Below are positions 1-11,400 of a DNA stretch of 15,228 nucleotides, one piece after another. The position numbers and the translations under genes were made by a program. The stretch's first letter is position 1. Every line of letters begins with the position of its first letter. Where the stretch lies: assembly GCA_905207625.1 (NCBI GenBank), contig CAJLLT010000031.1:1-15228 (forward strand), in the 5' to 3' direction. Under the pieces are notes generated by a model, which had not been told where the DNA came from, did not search any database, and saw only the letters and a list, made by a program, of their open reading frames with translations. The DNA comes from an uncultured Eubacteriales bacterium (GTDB lineage Bacteria > Bacillota > Clostridia > Oscillospirales > UBA644).

Positions 1-20
1 TCACCGGTTAACCTCTATTT

Positions 21-43
21 AACCACGCGACTATCGCGTGGTT
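21..43 (+). terminator. Hairpin terminator for a plus-strand gene entering from the left
   Basis: A perfect 10-bp inverted repeat (arms 21-30 and 34-43, loop CTA) is followed on the plus strand by TTTTC (42-46). On the minus strand the bases after the hairpin are A-rich, so it fits an intrinsic terminator for rightward transcription. The gene it would end lies outside the window. The U tract is short, so efficiency is uncertain. Confidence 0.6.
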
Positions 44-49
44 TTCGTT

Positions 50-89
50 ATACAACAAATATCCCCGCTGCGTATGCAGCGGGGATATT
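50..89 (-). terminator. Intrinsic terminator of the tuf transcript
   Basis: A perfect 14-bp inverted repeat (58-71 with 76-89, loop GTAT at 72-75) lies 26 bases past the tuf stop codon. Its core is CCCCGCTGC/GCAGCGGGG. Read on the minus strand it is followed by a T-rich run (TTGTTGT, 57-50). Position, stem strength and T-rich tail make this the likely 3' end of the rpsL-rpsG-fusA-tuf transcript. The tail is interrupted by G, so some readthrough is possible. Confidence 0.8.
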
Positions 90-115
90 CCTGTATTTCA
101 GGTTAAAAACCCGAA

Positions 116-1318
116 TTACTCGTTGATCTTGGAAACAACGCCGGAACCAACGGTCTTACCGCCTTCACGGATAGCGAAGCGGAGTCCCTGTTCGATAGCG
201 ATGGGGGTGATCAGCTCAACGTTAATGGTAACGTTGTCGCCGGGCATGCACATCTCAACGCCTTCGGGAAGGGTGATGATACCGGTAACGTCGGTAGTTC
301 TGAAGTAGAACTGAGGTCTGTAGTTGGAAACAAAGGGAGTATGACGTCCGCCTTCTTTAACGGTCAGAACGTAAACCTCACCGGAGAACTTGGTGTGGGG
401 ATGAATGGTGCCGGGTTTAGCAAGAACCTGACCTCTTTCGATATCGGTTCTCTGAATACCACGGAGCAGGCATCCGATGTTATCGCCGGCTTCAGCAAAG
501 TCAAGGAGCTTTCTGAACATTTCGATACCGGTAACAACGCTCTTCTTGGTCTCTTCAGCAAGACCGACGATTTCTACTTCGTCAGACATCTTGAGGATAC
601 CACGCTCAACTCTACCGGTAGCAACGGTGCCACGGCCGGTGATGGTGAATACGTCCTCAACAGGCATAAGGAAGGGCAGAGAATCGTTTCTTACGGGAGA
701 AGGAATGAAGGTATCAACAGCATTCATGAGCTCAAGGATGGGAGCATACTCCGGAGCATTGGGATCCTTGGAGTCAGACTCAAGTGCCTTCAGAGCGGAG
801 CCCTTGATGATGGGGGTCTCATCGCCGGGGAAGTCATACTTGGTCAGAAGGTCTCTGATATCCATCTCAACGATTTCGAGAAGCTCGGGGTCGTCAACCT
901 GGTCGATCTTGTTCATGAAAACAACGATCGCAGGAACGCCAACCTGACGGGCAAGAAGGATGTGCTCAGAGGTCTGAGCCATAACGCCGTCGGAAGCAGC
1001 AACAACCAGGATAGCACCGTCCATCTGAGCAGCACCGGTGATCATGTTCTTGATGTAGTCAGCGTGTCCCGGGCAGTCAACGTGAGCATAGTGACGAGCG
1101 TCGGTCTCATACTCAACGTGAGCGGTGTTGATGGTAATACCTCTTTCTCTCTCTTCGGGAGCCTTATCGATCATATCGTAAGCTTCGTACTGAGCCTGGC
1201 CCTTAAGAGCGAGAACCTTGGTGATGGCAGCGGTAAGAGAAGTCTTACCGTGGTCAACGTGACCGATGGTACCAATGTTAACATGGGGTTTAGTTCTTTC
1301 AAATTTAGCCTTTGCCAT
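116..1318 (-). CDS. tuf: Elongation factor Tu (EF-Tu)
   Basis: EF-Tu is the cytoplasmic GTPase that delivers aminoacyl-tRNA to the ribosomal A site. The 400 residues match the usual family length. The G domain shows G1 GHVDHGKT (19-26), G2 RGITI (59-63), G3 DCPGH (81-85), G4 NKID (136-139) and G5 GSALKAL; beta-barrel domains 2 and 3 follow, ending in the conserved FAIREGG region. His85, the catalytic histidine, is present. The start has a strong AAGGAGG site 8 bases upstream. It is the last gene of the str operon, 36 bases after fusA and followed by a strong terminator. Slightly unusual are Val, Ala and Ser at 112, 114 and 117, where many bacteria have Pro, Pro and Arg, and Ile instead of Cys in NKxD. 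These look like lineage variants, since the EF-Ts contact residues Gln115, His119 and Leu122 are kept. Confidence 0.98.
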   Translation of the reverse strand: MAKAKFERTKPHVNIGTIGHVDHGKTSLTAAITKVLALKGQAQYEAYDMIDKAPEERERGITINTAHVEYETDARHYAHVDCPGHADYIKNMITGAAQMDGAILVVAASDGVMAQTSEHILLARQVGVPAIVVFMNKIDQVDDPELLEIVEMDIRDLLTKYDFPGDETPIIKGSALKALESDSKDPNAPEYAPILELMNAVDTFIPSPVRNDSLPFLMPVEDVFTITGRGTVATGRVERGILKMSDEVEIVGLAEETKKSVVTGIEMFRKLLDFAEAGDNIGCLLRGIQRTDIERGQVLAKPGTIHPHTKFSGEVYVLTVKEGGRHTPFVSNYRPQFYFRTTDVTGIITLPEGVEMCMPGDNVTINVELITPIAIEQGLRFAIREGGKTVGSGVVSKINE

Positions 1319-1354
1319 TGTCTAATCCTCCTTAAACACTTATAGGTTTTAAAA

Positions 1355-3439
1355 TTAGTTATTCTTGTTGCGTCCGGAAATAATGGATTCCTGGATGCTC
1401 TTGGGAACTTCAGCGAAGTGGCTGGGCTCCATGGAGTAGGAACCGCGGCCCTGAGTCTTGGAACGGAGGTCGGTTGCGTAACCGAACATTTCGCCCAGAG
1501 GAACATGAGCCGTGATCTGCTGACCGCCGGTTATGGCCTCGATCTGCTGGATCTGACCTCTTCTGGAGTTCAGGTCACCGATAACGTCGCCGATGTAATC
1601 ATCGGGAACGACAACGACAACCTTCATGATGGGCTCGGTAAGCACGGGATCAGCCTGCTTCATAGCCTCCTTAAACGCCATAGAACCGGCGATTTTGAAC
1701 GCCATTTCGGAGGAGTCTACCTCGTGATAAGAGCCGTCGTACAGGGTGACCTTAACGTCAACTACCTGATATCCGGCAAGAACACCGGACTGCATCGCAC
1801 CCTGGATACCGGCATCAACCGCGGGAATATATTCCTTCGGAATCGCACCGCCGGTAACGGCATTGATGAACTCATAGCCTTTTCCGGGCTCGTTGGGCTC
1901 GATAATGATCTTAACGTGACCGTACTGACCTTTACCGCCCGACTGCCTTGCGTACTTGTAGTCCTTGTCGACCTTCTTGCGTATGGTCTCTTTGTAGGAA
2001 ACCTGGGGTTTACCTACATTTGCCTCAACTTTGAACTCACGCAGCATTCTGTCAACGATGATTTCAAGGTGAAGCTCGCCCATGCCGGCAATAATTGTCT
2101 GACCGGTCTCTTCGTCGGTATAAGTTCTGAAGGTGGGGTCCTCTTCGGCAAGTTTCGCCAGAGCAATACCCATCTTCTCCTGACCCGCTTTCGTCTTGGG
2201 TTCGATAGCTACGCGGATAACGGGATCCGGGAACTCCATGGACTCAAGAATAACAGGATCAGCATCTTCGGAACAGAGGGTATCACCGGTGGTGGTATTT
2301 TTCAGACCGACCGCAGCGGCTATATCGCCGGTACGGACCTCAGTGATATCTTCTCTGTGATTTGCATGCATTTTCAGAATACGGCCGAATCTTTCTCTGT
2401 TTTTCTTGACAGAGTTGAGAACGGAAGAACCCGCCTCAAGAACGCCGGAATAAACTCTGAAGAAGCAGAGTTTGCCGACATAGGGGTCGGTCATTATCTT
2501 GAAAGCAAGAGCAGAGAAGGGTTCATTATCGTCGGGTCTGCGCTCTGTCTCTTCGCCGGTCTCGGGGTTTATACCCTTGATAGCGGGAATGTCCAGAGGA
2601 GAAGGCATATAGTCGACGATAGCGTCCAGAAGTTTCTGAACACCCTTGTTTCTGTAGGAAGTACCGCAAACGACGGGAACAAACTTGTTCTGAATCGTAC
2701 CCTCACGGATGCACTTCTTGATCTCTTCGGTGGTGATCTCTTCGCCCATGAGGTATTTCTCCATCACGGCGTCGTCCATCTCCACGGCGCTTTCGATCAT
2801 CTTTGCGCGGTATTCCTTAGCCTTTTCCAACATGTCGGCGGGAACGTCCTCGACCTTCATGTCGTTGCCCATCTCATCGTAATATATATCCGCCTTCATC
2901 TCGATCAGGTCTATAACGCCTCTGAAGGAATCTTCGGCGCCGATAGGCAACTGAATCGGAACAGCGTTACATTTGAGACGGTCATGCATCATGTGTACGA
3001 CCCGATAGAAGTCCGCACCCATAATGTCCATTTTATTTACATAAGCCATACGGGGAACCTTGTACTTGTCAGCCTGACGCCAAACGGTCTCAGACTGGGG
3101 TTCAACGCCGCCCTTCGCGCAGAAAACGGTTACGGAACCGTCCAGAACGCGCAGGGAACGCTCAACCTCAACAGTAAAGTCAACGTGTCCCGGGGTATCG
3201 ATTATGTTGATGCAGTGACCCTTCCAGAAAGCGGTGGTAGCGGCGGAGGTGATTGTTATACCTCTTTCCTGCTCCTGAGCCATCCAGTCCATGGTAGCGG
3301 TACCGTCGTGGGTCTCACCCAGTTTATGGTTGATACCGGTATAGTAAAGTATACGCTCCGTGGTAGTGGTCTTTCCCGCATCGATATGCGCCATTATACC
3401 GATATTGCGGTATAATTCAAGCGGGTGTTTTCTTGCCAT
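1355..3439 (-). CDS. fusA: Elongation factor G (EF-G)
   Basis: EF-G is the translocase GTPase that moves tRNA and mRNA through the ribosome after peptide bond formation, and with RRF it splits post-termination ribosomes. The 694-residue length is typical of bacterial EF-G. The G domain has AHIDAGKT (17-24), RGITI (59-63), DTPGH (81-85) and NKMD (135-138). Domains II to V follow, with the domain IV stretch DGSYHEVDSSE and a domain V ending in the usual GRGSYSM region. The start codon follows AAAGGAG by 6 bases. It sits between rpsG (42-base gap) and tuf (36-base gap), the classical str-operon order. This supports it as the housekeeping copy rather than a tetracycline-protection or EF-G2 paralogue. 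No truncation or frameshift is seen. Confidence 0.98.
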   Translation of the reverse strand: MARKHPLELYRNIGIMAHIDAGKTTTTERILYYTGINHKLGETHDGTATMDWMAQEQERGITITSAATTAFWKGHCINIIDTPGHVDFTVEVERSLRVLDGSVTVFCAKGGVEPQSETVWRQADKYKVPRMAYVNKMDIMGADFYRVVHMMHDRLKCNAVPIQLPIGAEDSFRGVIDLIEMKADIYYDEMGNDMKVEDVPADMLEKAKEYRAKMIESAVEMDDAVMEKYLMGEEITTEEIKKCIREGTIQNKFVPVVCGTSYRNKGVQKLLDAIVDYMPSPLDIPAIKGINPETGEETERRPDDNEPFSALAFKIMTDPYVGKLCFFRVYSGVLEAGSSVLNSVKKNRERFGRILKMHANHREDITEVRTGDIAAAVGLKNTTTGDTLCSEDADPVILESMEFPDPVIRVAIEPKTKAGQEKMGIALAKLAEEDPTFRTYTDEETGQTIIAGMGELHLEIIVDRMLREFKVEANVGKPQVSYKETIRKKVDKDYKYARQSGGKGQYGHVKIIIEPNEPGKGYEFINAVTGGAIPKEYIPAVDAGIQGAMQSGVLAGYQVVDVKVTLYDGSYHEVDSSEMAFKIAGSMAFKEAMKQADPVLTEPIMKVVVVVPDDYIGDVIGDLNSRRGQIQQIEAITGGQQITAHVPLGEMFGYATDLRSKTQGRGSYSMEPSHFAEVPKSIQESIISGRNKNN

Positions 3440-3481
3440 TGATAACTCCTTTCAAAATTCCGGATTACAGGGTCACACAGA

Positions 3482-3952
3482 TTACCATCTGTAGTGAGCA
3501 AACGCCTTGTTTGCTTCTGCCATCTTATGGGTATCTTCCTTCTTCTTGACAGCGCCGCCCTGATTGTTGATAGCATCCAGGATTTCGTTAGCGAGTCTTT
3601 CTTTCATTGTGCGTTCGCTTCTGTTGCGAGCATAGCTTGTCAGCCAACGCAGACCGAGAGTCTGACGTCTTTCGGGTCTGACTTCCATAGGAACCTGGTA
3701 GTTGGAACCGCCGACACGTCTCGCTTTGACTTCGAGCAGAGGCATAATGTTTTCCATAGCCTGCTCATATACTTCCAGCGGATCTTTGCCCGTCTTTTCC
3801 TTGACTATATCGAAAGCATCGTAAACGATCTTCTGTGCAACGCCTTTTTTGCCGTCGTACATGATACTGTTGACCAGCTTGGATACGAGCTTGCTGTTAT
3901 AGATAGGATCGGGCAGTACCTCACGCTTGGGTACGTTTCCTCTTCTTGGCAC
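3482..3952 (-). CDS. rpsG: Small ribosomal subunit protein S7
   Basis: S7 binds the 3' major domain of 16S rRNA, nucleates assembly of the 30S head and lies near the E-site tRNA. The protein begins PRRGNVPKRE and ends with AHYRW, both typical of S7, and has the family's usual 156 residues when started at the GTG at 3952-3950. An in-frame ATG lies farther upstream at 3988, but the GTG is preferred. It follows AAGGAGG (3967-3961) by 8 bases, it gives the conserved N-terminus, and the upstream reading would translate through the Shine-Dalgarno site. Arg-rich segments such as KARRVGG and RPERR are consistent with RNA binding. It is the second gene of the str operon, 160 bases after rpsL. In Escherichia coli S7 represses its own translation from the equivalent gap; whether it does so here is inference. 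Confidence 0.96.
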   Translation of the reverse strand: MPRRGNVPKREVLPDPIYNSKLVSKLVNSIMYDGKKGVAQKIVYDAFDIVKEKTGKDPLEVYEQAMENIMPLLEVKARRVGGSNYQVPMEVRPERRQTLGLRWLTSYARNRSERTMKERLANEILDAINNQGGAVKKKEDTHKMAEANKAFAHYRW

Positions 3953-4112
3953 TTGACTTCCCTCCTTCATTATAAAAAATGATGTCATAGGTACTCGAAA
4001 GCAAATTTTCTTCCGTCAGCGCGAGGAGATATATAAACCGCAATAGCGGAGTAATAATCTAAACGGCTGAGTTTACGAATTCCGAGTTTAACCGTGTGCC
4101 GAAGTAATAAAA
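3953..4112 (-). promoter_or_regulatory. rpsL-rpsG intercistronic region, possible S7 control site
   Basis: This 160-base gap is long for a gap inside a tightly packed operon. On the minus strand it contains small hairpins (TAAAC/GTTTA around a 6-base loop, and CCGC-TATT-GCGG near 4035-4050). A CTCCT motif at 4028-4024 is complementary to the AGGAG of the rpsG ribosome binding site (3966-3962), so folding could hide that site. No promoter is obvious. S7 autoregulation at this place is known in enterobacteria; the match here is by position only, not by recognised sequence. Confidence 0.4.
3961..3967 (-). promoter_or_regulatory. rpsG ribosome binding site that fixes a GTG start
   Basis: The minus strand reads AAGGAGG here, a full-strength Shine-Dalgarno sequence 8 bases before GTG at 3952. 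It decides between the GTG and two in-frame upstream ATGs; one of those ATGs (at 3970) abuts the motif itself. Confidence 0.85.
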
Positions 4113-4538
4113 TTACTTCTTCTTGTTCGCCTTCGGACGTTTTGCGCCGTACTTGGAACGGCTCTGTTTTCTGTCTGCAACACCCTGTGTATCGAGCGTA
4201 CCTCTGATAATATGATAACGGACACCGGGCAGGTCTCTTACACGGCCGCCTCTTATGAGAACGACACTGTGCTCCTGCAGGTTATGACCGATACCGGGGA
4301 TGTAAGAGGTAACCTCGGCAAGATTTGTCAGACGGACTCTTGCGATCTTACGGAGAGCCGAGTTAGGCTTCTTCGGGGTCGTGGTCTTAACAGTCGTGCA
4401 AACGCCTCTCTTCTGGGGAGCATACTGAACGGTAGCTTCCTTCTTCAGGGTATTCAGACCCTTCTGCAGAGCGGGTGCCGTAGGCTTAGCGACAATAGTC
4501 TGTCTGCCTTTGCGGACAAGCTGGTTAAAAGTTGGCAT
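4113..4538 (-). CDS. rpsL: Small ribosomal subunit protein S12
   Basis: S12 lies at the decoding centre of the 30S subunit and contributes to tRNA selection and streptomycin sensitivity. Starting at ATG 4538, 9 codons inside the longest reading frame, gives 141 residues beginning MPTFNQLVRKG. This start follows AGGAGGTG at about 6-base spacing. The core motifs PKKPNSALRK (55-64) and HNLQEHSV are intact. An insertion of about 13 residues before PQKRG, relative to E. coli, is the form seen in Firmicutes. Lys56 (E. coli Lys43) is conserved, but residue 101 (E. coli Lys88) is Arg (codon AGA, 4238-4236) in GGRVRDLPG. Replacement of this Lys by Arg causes streptomycin resistance in other bacteria. 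It is first in the str operon, with its own promoter and a structured leader upstream. Confidence 0.97.
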   Translation of the reverse strand: MPTFNQLVRKGRQTIVAKPTAPALQKGLNTLKKEATVQYAPQKRGVCTTVKTTTPKKPNSALRKIARVRLTNLAEVTSYIPGIGHNLQEHSVVLIRGGRVRDLPGVRYHIIRGTLDTQGVADRKQSRSKYGAKRPKANKKK

Positions 4539-4575
4539 AACACACCTCCTCTTTGATAAAATCATTTATTACAAA

Positions 4576-4616
4576 CGCCCGACATGCCCATGCGGATGCC
4601 CATCGCCGGGCATCCG
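4576..4616 (-). promoter_or_regulatory. Structured rpsL leader with competing stems
   Basis: A perfect 9-bp hairpin, CGGATGCCC/GGGCATCCG (4616-4608 with 4601-4593, 6-base loop), lies in the roughly 155-base rpsL leader. A second pairing is possible between 4612-4606 (TGCCCGG) and 4582-4576 (TCGGGCG), using two G-U pairs. It shares bases with the first stem, so the two are mutually exclusive. On the minus strand ATGGGCAT occurs twice, 12 bases apart, offering another alternative partner. Only a weak T run follows (TTTGT), so a simple terminator is unlikely. A feedback or assembly-sensing element is possible but unproven. Confidence 0.45.
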
Positions 4617-4699
4617 TAGGTATATCAGCATCTGTTCACGTTTGATAAAGAGCTTTTCTGCGTTATTTCAGGACATTCGCTTTGGCGCAGATTTACTGT

Positions 4700-4728
4700 A
4701 GTATATCACAATTTTTCCGTAATTGCAA
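4700..4728 (-). promoter_or_regulatory. Sigma-A-type promoter for rpsL-rpsG-fusA-tuf
   Basis: On the minus strand TTGCAA (4728-4723) and TATACT (4705-4700) are separated by exactly 17 bases, with TG one base before the -10 (an extended -10). Transcription would begin near 4693, about 155 bases upstream of the rpsL start. This lets the str genes be transcribed independently of rpoBC. The match is by consensus only. Confidence 0.75.
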
Positions 4729-4738
4729 TAGTTTTACA

Positions 4739-4790
4739 CCGAAATTTCTTAATAATTCGCAAACTAATCGAACTTTTGACGCAATTTCGG
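4739..4790 (-). repeat. Inverted repeat just after rpoC
   Basis: CCGAAATT (4739-4746) and AATTTCGG (4783-4790) form a perfect 8-bp stem. Its loop contains a smaller TTCG/CGAA stem (4756-4759 with 4769-4772), giving a two-tier foldback 6 bases after the rpoC stop. No T run follows on the minus strand, so it is not a convincing intrinsic terminator. It could protect the rpoBC mRNA 3' end or reduce readthrough into rpsL. Confidence 0.45.
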
Positions 4791-4795
4791 CCGTT

Positions 4796-8371
<3,576 letters not shown>

Positions 8372-8378
8372 TTTATAT

Positions 8379-8383
8379 TCCTC
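8379..8383 (-). promoter_or_regulatory. rpoC ribosome binding site
   Basis: GAGGA on the minus strand lies 7 bases before ATG 8371, in a TGAGTGAGGAATATAAA context. It is the best-placed Shine-Dalgarno sequence among the candidate rpoC starts (8404, 8395, 8371, 8320) and decides the start used here. Confidence 0.7.
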
Positions 8384-8442
8384 ACTCAGCGGCATCAGCC
8401 GCAAAAGATGTCCTTTCCCGAAAATTGTGGATTAAAGAGCTA

Positions 8443-11400
8443 TCAGGACTCGGAGTCCTCTCCCTCTTCGCCGTTGTCATCAAGCTTGAACTCGCCGAAT
8501 TCTTCTTCAAAATCGTCGGCTTCCTGCTTTTCGTCAGTATTGAACTCAGCATCCAGAGCGTCATAATATTCCGGCTCGAAGGTGAATTCATTTGCGTTCA
8601 TATTTTCCTTTGTCTCATTGGACTCTATGCCGACATAATCATTATCCTCGTAGGAGGTGGAGATATCGATCTCCTCCATATCCTTGCTGAGGACCTTGAC
8701 ATCCAGTCCCAAAGCCTGAAGCTCTTTGACAAGGACCTTGAATGATTCGGGAATACCGGGTTTGGGAACGTTCTTACCCTTGACGATGGCTTCGAAGGTC
8801 TTGACACGGCCGATAACATCGTCGGACTTGACGGTAAGCATCTCCTGAAGGGTATAGGCAGAACCGTAAGCTTCCAGTGCCCAGACCTCCATTTCTCCGA
8901 AACGCTGGCCGCCGAACTGGGCTTTACCGCCGAGAGGCTGCTGTGTAACGAGAGAGTAGGGGCCGGTTGAACGGGCATGAATCTTATCGTCAACCAGATG
9001 GGCAAGTTTGAGGAAGTACATGTAGCCCACGGTAACCTTGTTGTCAAAGGGCATACCGGTGCGGCCATCGTACAGCGTGGTCTTGCCGGACTTATCAAAG
9101 CCCGCTTTTTCAAGACATTTGGTAATATCTTCCTCTTTCGCGCCGTCAAATACAGGGGTCATTACCTTCCATCCCAGAGCTTTTGCGGCTCTTCCCAGAT
9201 GGACTTCAAGAACCTGACCGATATTCATTCGGGAAGGAACGCCCAGGGGGTTGAGGACTATATCCAGAGGCGTGCCGTCCGGAAGGAAGGGCATATCTTC
9301 CTGAGGCAGGATGCGGGAAATAACGCCTTTGTTACCGTGACGTCCCGCCATCTTGTCGCCTACGGAGATCTTTCTTCTCTGAGCAACGTAAACGCGGACT
9401 ATCATATTCGTGGAGGGAGAAAGCTCATTGCTGTTTTCCCTTGTGAATACTTTAACATCAACGATTATACCGCTTTCGCCATGGGGGACCTTGAGGGAGG
9501 TATCACGTACCTCTCTGGATTTTTCGCCGAATATCGCGCGGAGAAGTCTTTCTTCGGCGGTCTGCTCTGCGTCGCCCTTGGGTGAAACGCGTCCAACCAG
9601 AATATCTCCGGAGTGGACCTCGGCGCCGATGCGGATTATTCCGCGCTCGTCCAGATCCGCCAGCAGATCCTTGCTTACGCCCGGAATGTCGTTGGTAATC
9701 TCTTCGGGCCCGAGTTTTGTTTCTTTTGCGTCTATTTCATACTCTTCAATATGAACGGAGGTATAGGTGTCTTCTTTTACCAGCTTCTCATTGAGGAGAA
9801 CCGCATCCTCGTAGTTATAACCTTCCCAGGTCATAAATCCGATAAGCATGTTCTTGCCGAGAGCCAACTCGCCGTTTTCGGTGGACGGACCGTCCGCAAT
9901 GACCTGTCCCTCACGGACCTTGTCACCCACGGAAACTATGGGGCGCTGATTGATGCACATTCCCTGATTGGAACGGAGGAATTTGATCAGCGCATAAACA
10001 TCCTCTTCACCCTTTTCGTTCTTCACAACTATCTGATCGGCGCTTACGGAAGAAACGATGCCGGCGGTTCTTGCTATGACGCACACACCGGAGTCCACCG
10101 CCGCACGGTATTCCATACCGGTACCGACGATAGGAGCCTCTGTCTTTATCAGAGGAACAGCCTGACGCTGCATGTTTGAACCCATCAGGGCACGGATAGC
10201 GTCGTCATTTTCAAGGAAGGGGATCATGGATGTTGCGACGGAAACCATCTGACGGGGAGAAAGGTCAAGATAGTCGACCTTGCTCTTTTCGACCTCAAGA
10301 ATGGCATCCTTATAACGAACGGCAACCTTATCGTTGACAAGTCTGCCTTCCTCATCCAGAGGTTCGCTTGCCTGAGCCACGATGAAGTTATCTTCGACAT
10401 CGGCGGTCATATATTCCACCACCGGCAGGACCTTTCCCGTCTCCTTGTCTATGGGACGGTACGGGGATTCGAGGAATCCGTACTCATTTATACGGGCGTA
10501 GGACGCCATATTTGAAATAAGACCGATGTTCGGACCTTCGGGAGTCTCCAGAGGGCAGATACGGCCATAGTGGGAATAGTGAACGTCGCGGACGTCGAAA
10601 CTTGCTCTGTCACGGGTAAGACCGCCGGGACCGAGAGCGGAGAGACGCCTCTTGTGGGTAATTCCCGCCAGAGGGTTGATCTGGTCCATGAACTGGGACA
10701 AGGGGGAGGAACCGAAAAACTCGCGGATAGCGGCAATAACAGGCCTGGAGTTTATCAGTGACTGGGGAGTCACCGTTGTCAGATCCTGCATATTCATACG
10801 CTCTTTTATGGAGCGTTCCATTCTCGCAAAACCGATCCGGAGCTGATTCTGAAGCAGTTCACCGACGCAACGGATACGACGGTTGCCGAGATGGTCAATA
10901 TCGTCCGTGGTTCCGATGCCGAAACCGAGACCGAGAATGTAATTTATGGAAGCGAATATATCTTCGTTGCATACGGTCAGGGGAACAAGTTCGGAGATTC
11001 TCGCCTTGCACTCTTCTTTTACGGCGTTTTCGTCGTCAAACTGATCAAGTATCTCTCTGAGCACGGAAAACTTGACCCATTCTCTTATTCCGATCTCTCG
11101 GGGATCAAAGGACACGAAGTTCTTCATATCGACCATTCCGTTGGAGAAGACTCTTACTTCACTCTCGTCAACGTTGATATAAACTTCGAATACGCCTTTG
11201 TCCTGTATTTCGTATGCTTTTTTCTTGTCTATGTAATCTCCCGCATCCGCAATGACTTCACCGGTCATGGGATCGGAAACGGGACGGGTAAGGACCTTGC
11301 CCAGGATTCTGGACGCAAGGGCTACCTTCTTGTTATATTTGTAACGTCCAACACGGGTAAGATCGTATGTTCTCTCGTTGTAAAAGAGATTGTTGATGTG

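Noticed and set aside
341..1345. Plus-strand open frame of 334 codons opposite tuf
   Set aside because: Shadow of the strongly biased tuf codons; no protein motifs seen, and tuf is complete.
1418..3415. Long plus-strand open frame (665 codons) opposite fusA
   Set aside because: It mirrors the codon bias of fusA, has no recognisable domain or ribosome binding site, and the opposite strand is an intact essential gene.
3953..3988. Upstream ATG starts for rpsG
   Set aside because: They would add 12 residues not seen in S7, and one abuts the Shine-Dalgarno motif; the GTG start gives the canonical N-terminus.
4576..4616. Reading the rpsL leader hairpin as a terminator of rpoC
   Set aside because: It lies downstream of the predicted rpsL start point and is followed by only TTTG, so an intrinsic terminator for rpoC is not supported.
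8372..8404. Upstream rpoC starts at 8404 and 8395
   Set aside because: Neither has a better ribosome binding site than the start at 8371, and they extend further from the conserved family N-terminus.
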